DNA of 64,000 nt from Nostoc linckia NIES-25. GTDB taxonomy: Bacteria > Cyanobacteriota > Cyanobacteriia > Cyanobacteriales > Nostocaceae. Location: contig NZ_AP018222.1 in NCBI RefSeq assembly GCF_002368035.1, forward strand, positions 4,395,534 to 4,459,533, given 5' to 3'. How positions within the stretch are numbered: the first letter of the stretch is position 1; each line of letters opens with the position of its first letter. Both the position numbers and the translations under genes were made by a program. Positions 52,782 to 61,600 of the stretch are shown here, in pieces. The notes under the pieces were generated by a model that saw nothing but the letters and a program-made list of their open reading frames with translations, had not been told where the DNA came from and searched no databases.

Positions 52782-53036
52782 GTGGAAAAAATAGAACTGC
52801 AACTTGACGAAAAAATCCTTGAGAAAGCACGCGCTTTGGCAAACTCTCGCCATTGTGATTTGTCGCAATTGATTGCTTATGCAATTGAACAGCTACCAGT
52901 GGTTGAACCGCCAAAAGACCGTTTATTAGGATTATTCGCTGACGATCCTGACTCAGTTGATGAGATGCTAGAAGAAGTAATGAAGGATCGGGCAGCACAC
53001 CCGCTAAATCAACGCTTTGGACAAAGTACTTATTGA
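52782..53036 (+). CDS. VapB-type antitoxin-like protein (GTG start)
   Basis: 84 aa. MEKIELQLDEKILEKARALANSRHCDLSQLI is a ribbon-helix-helix-like N-terminus, and the C-terminus (FADDPDSVDEMLEEVMKDR) is an acidic toxin-wrapping tail. AGGAGG at 52772-52777 precedes GTG at 52782. The partner PIN toxin gene overlaps its end but is broken. Confidence 0.8.
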   Translation: MEKIELQLDEKILEKARALANSRHCDLSQLIAYAIEQLPVVEPPKDRLLGLFADDPDSVDEMLEEVMKDRAAHPLNQRFGQSTY

Positions 53037-53537
53037 CACTGATATTTTTTCTGAGATTCTTAAGGGAATTGATCGGCGTGTTGCAGGAAGGGCTTCTGCA
53101 TATCACGCTCACTTTAGTTACTATACTACAGCAGATTTGATGTTTATGAGGTACAGAAACCGATTCAAATTCAAAGTTTAAAAACTATCCCTGAAATTGG
53201 TGTACCTCATGTACCTCAAAAGCGCTGTATCTGCACCATCACAGTTTTAGAGATTGTCAAAGGCTGGCATAAGCGCCAACAGGAAAATAAGATTCAGCAG
53301 TTTTTTGTTGAAATTCTTGAGGCACAGGTGTTAACGCTAGAACTCAGTGATGCGGAGTTGGCGGGACGCATTTATGCAGATTTGGAACGCACGGGACAAC
53401 CAATAGGACTTGCTGATGCTATCATTGCTGCCATTGCAATCCAACAAAACTTAACTTTAGTCAGCGGCAATCGATCCCACTATCAGCGGATTCAAGCATT
53501 AGGGTACAACTTGAAGCTGGATAATTGGCGAATATAA
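53017..53537 (+). pseudogene. vapC: vapC (PIN-domain toxin) split by a ~100-bp insertion
   Basis: Frame 1 from TTG at 53017 gives LDKVLIDTDIFSEIL...FSYYTT (first PIN acidic residue) and then hits foreign sequence. After about 53232 another frame resumes ITVLEIVKGWHKRQQ, then GRIYADLERTGQPIG, LADAIIAAIAIQQNLTLVSGN, with the remaining acidic PIN residues. The inserted 100 bp contain 9-bp inverted arms TGAGGTACA / TGTACCTCA. The toxin cannot be made intact, leaving a lone antitoxin. Confidence 0.8.
53132..53232. mobile_element. Small insertion inside vapC
   Basis: About 100 bp that interrupt the PIN reading frame, A/T-rich, with inverted TGAGGTACA / TGTACCTCA near its edges. Exact borders cannot be fixed by eye. 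Confidence 0.5.
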
Positions 53538-53602
53538 ATACCCTTTTCCTGAGGACAGTGGAAAATAAAGATAAGTAAGAACGATTTTGGGCGCCATCAT
53601 CC

Positions 53603-54739
53603 ATGAGTTATTGCCTTAATCCCCGTTGTCCGAAGCCTGAAAATTCTGGTAATGTCAATTTTTGCTTGACTTGCGGTTCTAAGTTGCTTCTCAAAGAGCG
53701 ATACCGTGCTATTAAACCAATAGGTCAAGGTGGTTTTGGCAGAACTTTTTTAGCTGTGGATGAAGATAAACCATCAAAACCTCGCTGTGTAATTAAGCAA
53801 TTTTATCCCCAAGCCCAAGGCACTAATACTGTGCAAAAAGCGGTGGAGTTATTTAACCAAGAAGCCGTACAGTTAGATGAACTGGGCAAACATCCGCAAA
53901 TTCCAGAACTATTAGCATATTTTACTCAGGAAGACCGCCAATATCTCGTACAAGAATTTATTGATGGGCAAAATTTAGCTCAAGAATTAGCACATAAAGG
54001 TGCTTTTAGTGAAGCACAAATCTGGCAATTACTCAATGATTTATTACCAGTATTGCAATTTTGTCACGCTAGACAAGTGATTCACCGCGATATTAAGCCG
54101 GAAAATATTATTTTACGTAGCGCTGATGGCAAATTAGTTTTAGTAGATTTTGGGGCTTCTAAATCTGCTACTGGTACTGCCTTAAATCGAACTGGTACTA
54201 GTATTGGTAGTCCTGAATATGTCGCCCCCGAACAGATGCGAGGTAGAGCTATTTTTGCCAGCGATATTTATAGTTTGGGTGCTACTTGTATTAACTTATT
54301 AACCAGGCGATCGCCTTTCGATTCCTATGATATAAATAATGATACTTGGATTTGGCAGAAATATTTAAAAACTCCTGTTAGCAATACCTTAAGTCGCATT
54401 TTGAACAAGATGTTAGAAAGTATCCCAATGCGGCGTTATCAAACAGTAGATGATGTTTTAAAAGACTTAAATCAACACTCACAAGCAGTTACACCAGCTA
54501 GCACAGTAAAACCTATTCCTCAACCTACACCTAATTCTACACCTCCTGTAGTCACCCAATCTCCTAGTCAAATCGATTTAGAGTTAGAGGAAATGAAAAC
54601 TCAATTTCTCGTTGGCGGGAAACCACAGCAAAATAAAATCCAACCACCCAATTCAACACCTCAGCCTTCTAATAAAAGCCAAATAGACCTAGAATTAGAA
54701 GAACTAAAAGCTAAATATCTCGGCAATAACAACCCATAA
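53603..54739 (+). CDS. Serine/threonine protein kinase with N-terminal zinc ribbon
   Basis: 378 aa. The N-terminus is a four-cysteine ribbon (CLNPRCPKP...FCLTCG). The kinase domain (about 33-290) shows GQGGFGRT (P-loop), CVIKQF (VIK Lys), HRDIKPENI, DFGAS and APEQM. The C-terminal tail is Pro/Thr-rich and carries two near-identical units SQIDLELEEMKTQFL and SQIDLELEELKAKYL. This is the common Nostoc soluble STPK type. No membrane helix. The substrate is unknown. Confidence 0.92.
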   Translation: MSYCLNPRCPKPENSGNVNFCLTCGSKLLLKERYRAIKPIGQGGFGRTFLAVDEDKPSKPRCVIKQFYPQAQGTNTVQKAVELFNQEAVQLDELGKHPQIPELLAYFTQEDRQYLVQEFIDGQNLAQELAHKGAFSEAQIWQLLNDLLPVLQFCHARQVIHRDIKPENIILRSADGKLVLVDFGASKSATGTALNRTGTSIGSPEYVAPEQMRGRAIFASDIYSLGATCINLLTRRSPFDSYDINNDTWIWQKYLKTPVSNTLSRILNKMLESIPMRRYQTVDDVLKDLNQHSQAVTPASTVKPIPQPTPNSTPPVVTQSPSQIDLELEEMKTQFLVGGKPQQNKIQPPNSTPQPSNKSQIDLELEELKAKYLGNNNP

Positions 54740-54798
54740 TCAAAAAAACTCTGAAAAACTCTCCGCGCCTCTGCGCCTCTGCGTGAAAATAAAAACTA

Positions 54799-56211
54799 CT
54801 AAACCCCTCTTCTCGGCTTACGAACTACACCTTGCCAGCGAATAGTTTGTTTAGCAGAACGTTCTCCTAAAGAACGAGTTGCTATCACTTCAATTTCAAC
54901 ATTCACACCAGGACGTAAAGCGTCGTTAGGAATTTTCAGCTTACCTAAAGCCAGAGTAAAACGGTTGTAATCACGAGTCACAAATTCATCGGGAATATCG
55001 CCTTCGTATTCAGTTTTGTAGTCAGAAAACCCGTAGGAACTATCTTTAGCGCGAAATTTGACGCGAAACTGAGTATTAATAGCATCAGATTTTGCTGCTA
55101 AATCAACTATTTTTAAATTTAGGTTTTGTCCTGCATCGGCGAATTCTGCCACAGCTAACCGAGTAACATCTTTTTTGGGAATGGCATAGTTAACAGTAAA
55201 AGTTGTCAAGTTAGCTTCACTTTTGCTGCTACCAGCAACCCATAAATCCTCAGAAAAAATAACTTCTACTTGTTTGCTATCAGTTAAATTTGCTGTTACT
55301 ACTTCGTTAGCAAAATTAGTGATGGGTTGTCTTTCTTGCCAAACTATTTGAAAAGCTTCTTCTAAACGCGCTTCAAACTCTCGATAATTATCGGCGATCG
55401 CCGAACCAGGCGCAAGTAGAGAAACTGCACCTGGACGAATATTCCATTTGTTTTTCGATAGTTTAAATGGTTTACTTGTCAGCTCGGAAATTGCTAATTT
55501 CACAGTCGGATTATCATCAGCCAAAGCTTCTTTGCTGTTGACAATACTCAAAGTTCCTAAGCTTCCTTCCCTACCATCTCTACCATCGCTACCATCTCGG
55601 CCATCACTACCGTCACTGCATCGATAAACCTTGTTAGTACACTTGTAATTAGGAGTACCGGGAGTTCCTTCACAAGTTTGCACTTCCCATTTCCGTCGGC
55701 GACATTTACAACCGTCCGTACCATTCGCACCTCTACCGCCGCGTCCGCCTTCGCCGCCAGTTGCGCGGACAAAAATGTTTCGCAAGTCTGCCAAATTCGT
55801 GTAATAAACTGTTATCGAACCACCATTACCCCCATCCCCTCCTTTGCCACCATCACCACCGCTACCGCCGTCTGGTGCATCTATGTCGTGGTTGACATTA
55901 TCAGGTTGGTTTCTACAGTGAGGCCGATAACCCGGTTCTCCATCTTCCCCATCTTCCCCATCTGTCCCAGACAGGTCAAGATTTACAGGCGAACCATTGA
56001 CAAAAATACTCTGGTTCTGACCGCTAGAACCATCTCTACCAGAACGCCCACTACTTCCCGTGCGTCCATCTGTGCCATAATTTCTGGCCAGTTTATAGTA
56101 TTTGTCAGAGGCAAAAACTGGACATAAAAGTGAATCAGAGGCAGGTAAAAAGTTAGTAAATAAGCAAAATGTAAAAAGAAGTGGCAGCTTATTTCTAAAA
56201 CCTTTGTGCAT
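54799..56211 (-). CDS. Secreted collagen-like Gly-rich protein
   Basis: 470 aa with a signal peptide (LPLLFTFCLFTNFLPAS). Residues about 45-225 contain four blocks of Gly-X-X repeats (GTDGRTGSSGRSG, GTDGEDGEDGEPG, GSGGDGGKGGDGG, GSDGRDGSDGRDG) interrupted by Cys-rich stretches. The remaining C-terminal half is a beta-rich domain (VKLAISELTSKPF..., ending IRWQGVVRK). A cell-surface structural protein is likely. Downstream of it, on the other strand, is the Ser/Thr kinase. Confidence 0.8.
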   Translation of the reverse strand: MHKGFRNKLPLLFTFCLFTNFLPASDSLLCPVFASDKYYKLARNYGTDGRTGSSGRSGRDGSSGQNQSIFVNGSPVNLDLSGTDGEDGEDGEPGYRPHCRNQPDNVNHDIDAPDGGSGGDGGKGGDGGNGGSITVYYTNLADLRNIFVRATGGEGGRGGRGANGTDGCKCRRRKWEVQTCEGTPGTPNYKCTNKVYRCSDGSDGRDGSDGRDGREGSLGTLSIVNSKEALADDNPTVKLAISELTSKPFKLSKNKWNIRPGAVSLLAPGSAIADNYREFEARLEEAFQIVWQERQPITNFANEVVTANLTDSKQVEVIFSEDLWVAGSSKSEANLTTFTVNYAIPKKDVTRLAVAEFADAGQNLNLKIVDLAAKSDAINTQFRVKFRAKDSSYGFSDYKTEYEGDIPDEFVTRDYNRFTLALGKLKIPNDALRPGVNVEIEVIATRSLGERSAKQTIRWQGVVRKPRRGV

Positions 56212-56412
56212 CTGATTACACCTAAAACCTCACTATAATTAAGTGTATCTTGTTTTTGTCATCTTTCTACAGACAGAGAAGTTTCAAATATATTTTGAAA
56301 ACATCCTCTTAAAAGTCAAGCGATCGCCATTATTCTCACAATAAAATAAAAGCGATCGCTAGGGAGTTGGGAAGATGGGGGGATGGGGGGATGGGGAGAG
56401 AAATAACTAATA

Positions 56413-56448
56413 ACAAATGACAAATGACAAATAACAAATGACAAATGC
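56413..56448. repeat. Tandem heptamer repeat (ACAAATG/ACAAATA)n
   Basis: About five 7-mer units between the collagen-like and antiporter genes, preceded by GGGGGGAT repeats. A shorter (TGACTAA)n relative occurs at 7789-7813 by chlD. Confidence 0.75.
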
Positions 56449-56454
56449 CCAAAT

Positions 56455-58536
56455 TCAAGAATGAGGTTCTCCAACCAAGACAATTGAACACTTCAATTCC
56501 TGAATCATCTGGGTTGTGACTTGGCTAACGGCTAGTCCACCGGCTGTGCGATAACGGACGGAACGTAACACGACTAAATCAAATGCTTGAGCTTCGCGAA
56601 TTACTGTTCTAGCGACATCATCACCTTTGATGGTTTGAATATTCGTTTTCACCTGTAGCTGGCTGTTGGAGGCGATATCAGACAATTGGGAGACAAATTT
56701 TTCCACTAGATTTGGGCGTGCGTTGCGATCGCAAACGTGCAACAATACAACTTCTGCCTGATTTACATCAGCTAAAATCTGGGCAAACCGTAAAGCGCCT
56801 ATGGTTTGGCGAGTTAAATCTCCAACTGGTACAAGAATTTTTTGGATTGTCTTGGGACTGCTTAAAAGGCGTGTAACTGCGACTGGACAATGAGAAGACC
56901 AGAAGACGCTATCAATGACATTACCAAATAAGCGGGCACGTAAACCTGTTGTCCGCGACCAACCCATCACCACCAAATTAGCGTTTTGTTCTCGACTAGT
57001 ACGGCTAATGGCCAAAGCTATATCATCATCAATCCGATTTGCAGGTGATACTTCTACATCAAATTCTTGACTGATTTCTCTAGCTAAATTCAATCTTTGC
57101 CTACTTTGTTCGAGTCCTGTGACTAATTGCGGATCGTCCATTTGGATATGCGCTTTAGTAATAGCTAGTGGCACAATCTTTCCAGATTCATGACTAGCTA
57201 GCAGCGCTGCCATTTCTATCAGATAGCGTTGGGTTTGAGGGTTGTATATTGGCACTATAACAGTGAACGAATCTTGTTTTTTTTCTGCTAATTCCTCTTC
57301 ACTACCTCCCCACCAAGTAGCGAGACTATCTGTTTCAAAATCTGTCTGTTGCAGCTGTAAGGAAGAAGCAAATCTGGCTGTGATTACCGGGCCTAATATT
57401 GCAGTCACCAGCATCAGGACAATGACACTGTTTAACACACCTTCATTAATTAGTCGTTCGCCCGCAGGATTTATACTTTGATAAGCTACCAAAGTTGCCG
57501 CTAGTGTAGCTGCTACCTGTGGGAGTGACAATGACCACATTGTTAGCAATTCTGCTGTATTGTAGCGATACAACAGTTTAGCTAAGAACGCTGCGATAAA
57601 TTTGCTACCAATCAAAGCCGCTACAATTGCCACAGTCAGCCAAACTGAACTGAGAGTTTTAATAAATGCCGGAATATTAATCAATAATCCCATGTCTACA
57701 AAGAAACAAGGGATAAATAAAACACTGCCGATAAATTCAATTTTTTCTTTGACGGGGCTACGTCCCAGAACATCATTGACAGCTAAACCCGCTAAAAAAG
57801 CGCCAACAATTTTTTCAACTCCAATTATCTGCGCTCCCACAGATGCCAAAAATAATGCTAATAATATAAACAAAAACTGGTTACTTTGTTCGTCTCCCGA
57901 ACGGCGAAAAAATTCTTTTCCTGCCCAATCAAAGCCAAACAGAACAACGACAGAGTAAATTGCTAACCCACCTAACAACATTGCCAAACTCAAGGCGGAA
58001 AATTCTCCCCCATGAATTCCCACACAAATTGCTAATACCAACAAAGCGCCTGTGTCAGTAAAAATTGTGGCACCAATTGTCACAGTTACAGCTTCATTTG
58101 TTACCACGCCCAGACGGCTCACAATTGGATATGCCAAGAGAGTATGTGAAGCTAGCAAAGAACCAATTAATACCGAAGAATTCCAACTAAAATTGAATAA
58201 GCGTCCGACAATAATTCCAGCAATTAATGGAACTAAGAATGTGAGCGTTCCAAACCCAATTGAGCGGTTTCTAGTTTTCTTGAACTGCTCTAAGTCAATT
58301 TCTAAACCTGCTACGAACATCAAATAAAGTTTACCAATATCTGAAAGCAGCTTAATAGTTTCAGACTCCGGGTTTAATAACTTTAGCCCATTTTGTCCTA
58401 GTACTATCCCTGCAAGCAACAATCCCACTAAGCCAGGGAGCCGCAAACGCTCAAATATCGGCGGTATAGTAAAGATTACTATCAGGAGAATAGTAAATGC
58501 AACGATAGGACTGTTTAGTAGCGAGCTTTCTGGCAT
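56455..58536 (-). CDS. CPA2-type cation/proton antiporter with C-terminal universal-stress domains
   Basis: 693 aa. Residues 1 to about 390 are 12-13 transmembrane helices of the Na+(K+)/H+ exchanger family (LLLAGIVLGQNGL, GTLTFLVPLIAGI, GALLVLAICVGIH, FIPCFFVDMGLLI). The cytoplasmic half holds two universal-stress-protein-like units (about 415-560, with VVMGWSRTTGLRARLFGNVIDSVF, and about 570-690, with ILVPVGDLTRQT). Expected to exchange Na+ or K+ for H+ in the plasma or thylakoid membrane, with the USP domains sensing nucleotides. Confidence 0.9.
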   Translation of the reverse strand: MPESSLLNSPIVAFTILLIVIFTIPPIFERLRLPGLVGLLLAGIVLGQNGLKLLNPESETIKLLSDIGKLYLMFVAGLEIDLEQFKKTRNRSIGFGTLTFLVPLIAGIIVGRLFNFSWNSSVLIGSLLASHTLLAYPIVSRLGVVTNEAVTVTIGATIFTDTGALLVLAICVGIHGGEFSALSLAMLLGGLAIYSVVVLFGFDWAGKEFFRRSGDEQSNQFLFILLALFLASVGAQIIGVEKIVGAFLAGLAVNDVLGRSPVKEKIEFIGSVLFIPCFFVDMGLLINIPAFIKTLSSVWLTVAIVAALIGSKFIAAFLAKLLYRYNTAELLTMWSLSLPQVAATLAATLVAYQSINPAGERLINEGVLNSVIVLMLVTAILGPVITARFASSLQLQQTDFETDSLATWWGGSEEELAEKKQDSFTVIVPIYNPQTQRYLIEMAALLASHESGKIVPLAITKAHIQMDDPQLVTGLEQSRQRLNLAREISQEFDVEVSPANRIDDDIALAISRTSREQNANLVVMGWSRTTGLRARLFGNVIDSVFWSSHCPVAVTRLLSSPKTIQKILVPVGDLTRQTIGALRFAQILADVNQAEVVLLHVCDRNARPNLVEKFVSQLSDIASNSQLQVKTNIQTIKGDDVARTVIREAQAFDLVVLRSVRYRTAGGLAVSQVTTQMIQELKCSIVLVGEPHS

Positions 58537-59446
58537 TTGTAATAAATAAACCTAAATTGTCGGTGTACTATTTAGAAACGAGAATTAATTGAAAATTTTC
58601 GCAGGCTTAAACTTTATCGATCGCTGCCAATTAAATCTTTAACACTATAAATGTTGCATTGCGATCGCAATTCTATCTTAAGAAGGGTTTCTTGAGTTCC
58701 TTAGACAGAAATATATATGGATTTTGAAATTGCGAAGATTAGAGATATTTCAACAAGCATAAATAGCAATTATGATTTACAAATAGTAATCTTTTAGATA
58801 AAAAGAGGTTTTTATTGAGAATAATTCAAAATCTTAGCTTCAGAACAATTTTAATGTAAAAATAATGCCAATAATTGCTCGAATTACAACATTAAATTGA
58901 TTAGTTTAAAGCAAAATAAACTAATATAATCAATCGTGTAATGTTGTAATATCACGCTCGATTAATTACTGATAAGTAGGTGGACACAATTATTCAGAAG
59001 ACGCATTTCGACTTCTCCCAAGGGGAGACGCTACGCCAAGCAAGATCCCGTTCGCCCTTGGCGTTCCCGTACCACTCCGTGGAAGCAAGCTAGCAAGAGC
59101 GTCTCGGTTAGGAGAAGGGTAGGGTACGCTCAATGCTCGAACTCTGAGAAGACGAGGGTTGAGTTTCGACTACGCGGTAATCGAGCGTTCGCGTAGCGTC
59201 TCGTAGAGAAGTCGAGATTCAACTTCCGCGGAGTCGAAACCCGGCAACCTCTTTTTTAGTTTAATTTAGTGTTTCTACTAAATTAATAATTCAAAGCTTT
59301 CTGTGTCCTCGCGTCCCCGCGTCTCCAGTTTCTATAAGAATATTTGCTTATAGGCTAGCTAGATCTAGAAAAATCTGGAAAAGCGCTCCTGTGGGTTCCT
59401 ATCAATGATAATTTTAAGCATTGGGAACCCCTAAAAATCAGAGTTT
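58537..59446. other. Intergenic region with a long miniature element
   Basis: About 910 bp between divergent genes. A 308-bp family D element fills 58973-59280. The rest is A/T-rich and holds the upstream regions of the antiporter and chlM. No gene seen. Confidence 0.6.
58973..59280. mobile_element. Inverted-repeat element, family D, copy 2
   Basis: Shares with 41746-41986 the start TAAGTAGGTGGACACAATTA, the blocks GACTTCTCCCAAGGGGAGAC and TCGACTACGCGGTAATCGAG, and the end (TTTAATTTAG...TTTCTACT). It is about 65 bp longer because of extra palindromic blocks (ACGCCAAGC ... TTGGCGT; TACCACTCCGTGG). Confidence 0.85.
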
Positions 59447-60133
59447 ATGAACGCAGCCGACGATAAAACAATTGTTCGCGAGTATTTCAATTCCACAGGG
59501 TTTGACCGTTGGAGGCGGATTTACGGCGATGGCGAAGTTAACAAAGTCCAGTTGGACATCCGCAATGGACACCAGCAAACCGTAGATACAGTTCTCGAAT
59601 GGTTAAAAGCTGATAACAATTTACCGCAACTATCAATTTGCGATGCTGGCTGTGGTGTCGGTAGTCTCAGCATCCCGTTAGCGGTAGATGGCGCCAAGGT
59701 CTATGCAAGCGATATTTCTGAAAAAATGGTGGAAGAAGGCAAGGATAGAGCGAAGCAAACCTTGGGAAACGCTGAAAATCCTACTTTTGCCGTGCAGGAT
59801 TTGGAATCGTTGAGTGGTAGTTACCATACTGTTATTTGCTTGGATGTACTCATCCACTACCCCCAAGAAAAAGCAGATGAAATGATTTCTCACCTCTGTT
59901 CTCTAGCACAGTCGCGGATAATTCTCAGTTTTGCCCCGAAGACTTGTGCTTTGACTATACTCAAGAAAATTGGCAGTTTCTTTCCTGGGCCGAGTAAAGC
60001 CACCCGTGCATATTTGCATCGCGAGGCTGATGTGGTGAAAATTTTGGAAAATAATGGGTTTTCAGTGCAACGTCAAGCCATGACTAAAACTCGCTTCTAT
60101 TTTTCCCGCCTACTGGAAGCGACGCGTGGATGA
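59447..60133 (+). CDS. chlM: Magnesium-protoporphyrin IX O-methyltransferase
   Basis: 228-aa SAM-dependent methyltransferase that methylates the C13 propionate of Mg-protoporphyrin IX, the step after Mg chelatase. SAM motif I is ICDAGCGVGSLSIPLA. The N-terminal KTIVREYFNSTGFDRWRRIYGDGEVNKVQ and C-terminal AYLHREADVV are characteristic of ChlM/BchM. Normal length. It lies far from chlD on the chromosome, so chlorophyll genes are dispersed. Confidence 0.96.
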   Translation: MNAADDKTIVREYFNSTGFDRWRRIYGDGEVNKVQLDIRNGHQQTVDTVLEWLKADNNLPQLSICDAGCGVGSLSIPLAVDGAKVYASDISEKMVEEGKDRAKQTLGNAENPTFAVQDLESLSGSYHTVICLDVLIHYPQEKADEMISHLCSLAQSRIILSFAPKTCALTILKKIGSFFPGPSKATRAYLHREADVVKILENNGFSVQRQAMTKTRFYFSRLLEATRG

Positions 60134-60405
60134 AGTAAGTATCATAGCAGCTACGACAATAGTTAAGTAGGTTGCGTTATGGCTTCAGCCTAACGCACCG
60201 CCATATTAATTATTGATTGGAAGATGTCGGATTTGGTAGCGAGTTTTGCTTTTGATTTTAGCTGTTGCTCTGATTGCGAACATAAATTAAATATCACCAA
60301 CGAAGCGATCGCTAAAAAACTGTCTTAGGGAGTAGATTGATATACTGGAACCTCAGAGAAAGTCAGGTTAGAATCTCTAGCAAAGTTCAAATCTGAAGTA
60401 GAACT

Positions 60406-60885
60406 ATGAAAACTGCTGAAAAATTGGCTGCCGGTTGGCTACTGACACTCGGATTCATGTTTTTAACGCTATCAGCATCAGCAGCATTAGAAAAATTTGC
60501 TACACCTAAGGTGTCCATACCAGTGAGAGATGGCTATGATTTTCCTGCGCCAAATGCTACTTATCAAGATAATAATACTGTTGCTGGTGGTCTAATTTTT
60601 GGTGTTCCTAGCTTCACACTGGGTGCCTGGTTAGCTTTAGGATTATATCGTCAAAGTCGGCAAGAGAAAAAGGCACTTAATCAACAACGTAGCGATCGCT
60701 TGCAATCTCTTTTTTATGAGATGCTACAAGAAAATCATGGACGTGTGACTGTTTTAGGCTTTGCTATGCAATCACAACTACCGCCAGCAGACGCCAGACA
60801 ATATTTAGATCAAAAAGCTAAAGAATTTAATGCAAATTTTAAAGTCAATGAAGAAGGGGCTGTATCATATCATTTTGATGTCTAA
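60406..60885 (+). CDS. Two-helix cyanobacterial membrane protein of unknown function
   Basis: 159 aa. Two hydrophobic helices (about 8-28 and 64-84) bracket a short polar loop (VSIPVRDGYDFPAPN). The C-terminal soluble part has a helical region (RQEKKALNQQRSDRLQSLFYEML) and ends as a small alpha/beta unit. RVTVLGFAMQSQLPPADARQYL is reminiscent of winged-helix-like segments. Not recognised by function. Confidence 0.7.
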   Translation: MKTAEKLAAGWLLTLGFMFLTLSASAALEKFATPKVSIPVRDGYDFPAPNATYQDNNTVAGGLIFGVPSFTLGAWLALGLYRQSRQEKKALNQQRSDRLQSLFYEMLQENHGRVTVLGFAMQSQLPPADARQYLDQKAKEFNANFKVNEEGAVSYHFDV

Positions 60886-60894
60886 TTGTGGTTA

Positions 60895-60947
60895 GTACAG
60901 ACGCGATTAATCGCGTCTGTACAATACGCGATTAATCGCGTCTGTAC
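60895..60947. repeat. Tandem palindromes (ACGCGATTAATCGCGTCTGTAC)
   Basis: Two overlapping dyads in tandem, each ACGCGATTAATCGCGT followed by CTGTACAAT. Same class as 31898-31925. Confidence 0.85.
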
Positions 60948-61014
60948 AATGGTCATTAGTCATTAGTTTAAAACTAATACGCCATACCCAATGCCCATCT
61001 TATAGCTAAGTGTA

Positions 61015-61392
61015 ATGACGCAAATTTTTCTGAGTATAGCTGCTGTTTTAGGCGGTTTGTCAGTCGCTGCTGGTGCTTTTGCTTCCCATGCATTGCGAGA
61101 GAAAATTAGCGAGCGATCGCTAGAAATTTTTGAAACTGGCGCTCGTTACCAAATGTATCATGCTCTCGCGCTTTTTTTAGTAGCATTACTAATTAGTCGC
61201 ACCGAATTTCCCCAACCCACTCTAATAGCCAGTGGATGGTTATTTATCATTGGTATTGCTATTTTCTCAGGAAGTTTGTACGCTCTGAGCTTAACTGGTG
61301 TGAAATCATTAGGAGCAATTACACCATTAGGTGGCGTAGCCTTTCTTGCTGGTTGGGGTGCTTTAGCTTTTGCTGCTTGGAATCCCCAGTGA
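61015..61392 (+). CDS. DUF423 small membrane protein
   Basis: 125-aa four-helix protein with the DUF423 signature GGLSVAAGAFASHALRE at the N-terminus, FETGARYQMYHALALFL and GVKSLGAITPLGGVAFLAGW. Function unknown; plasma-membrane location. The start ATG at 61015 is preceded by a weak site. Confidence 0.92.
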   Translation: MTQIFLSIAAVLGGLSVAAGAFASHALREKISERSLEIFETGARYQMYHALALFLVALLISRTEFPQPTLIASGWLFIIGIAIFSGSLYALSLTGVKSLGAITPLGGVAFLAGWGALAFAAWNPQ

Positions 61393-61398
61393 GTACTA

Positions 61399-61518
61399 TT
61401 GCTTGTTAATGAACAACTTAGAGAAATTCTTGATTCAGCTTCTGACAAATTAATAGAAGTTATTCAGAAATTAGAACACGACGAAGAAGAAGAACCGCCT
61501 GATGAATTGCACTTGTAA
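61399..61518 (+). CDS. Possible 39-aa acidic coiled-coil protein (TTG start)
   Basis: Opens two codons after the DUF423 stop, in the same frame: LVNEQLREILDSASDKLIEV..., then LEHDEEEEPPDEL. The even heptad pattern and location are the only support. It could be an independently translated small protein, a decayed C-terminal extension, or chance. Confidence 0.3.
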   Translation: MLVNEQLREILDSASDKLIEVIQKLEHDEEEEPPDELHL

Positions 61519-61570
61519 GGATTGCGATCGCACTTTGAGAAGAGTGCGGGCTACCTGACATAGTAGCCGA

Positions 61571-61589
61571 AACTCTGGGTAATACCCAG
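61571..61589. repeat. Hairpin upstream of the IS110-like fragment
   Basis: CTCTGGGTA and TACCCAGAG arms around one A, 12 bp before the GTG at 61601. Confidence 0.5.
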
Positions 61590-61600
61590 AGTCGCGGGTT

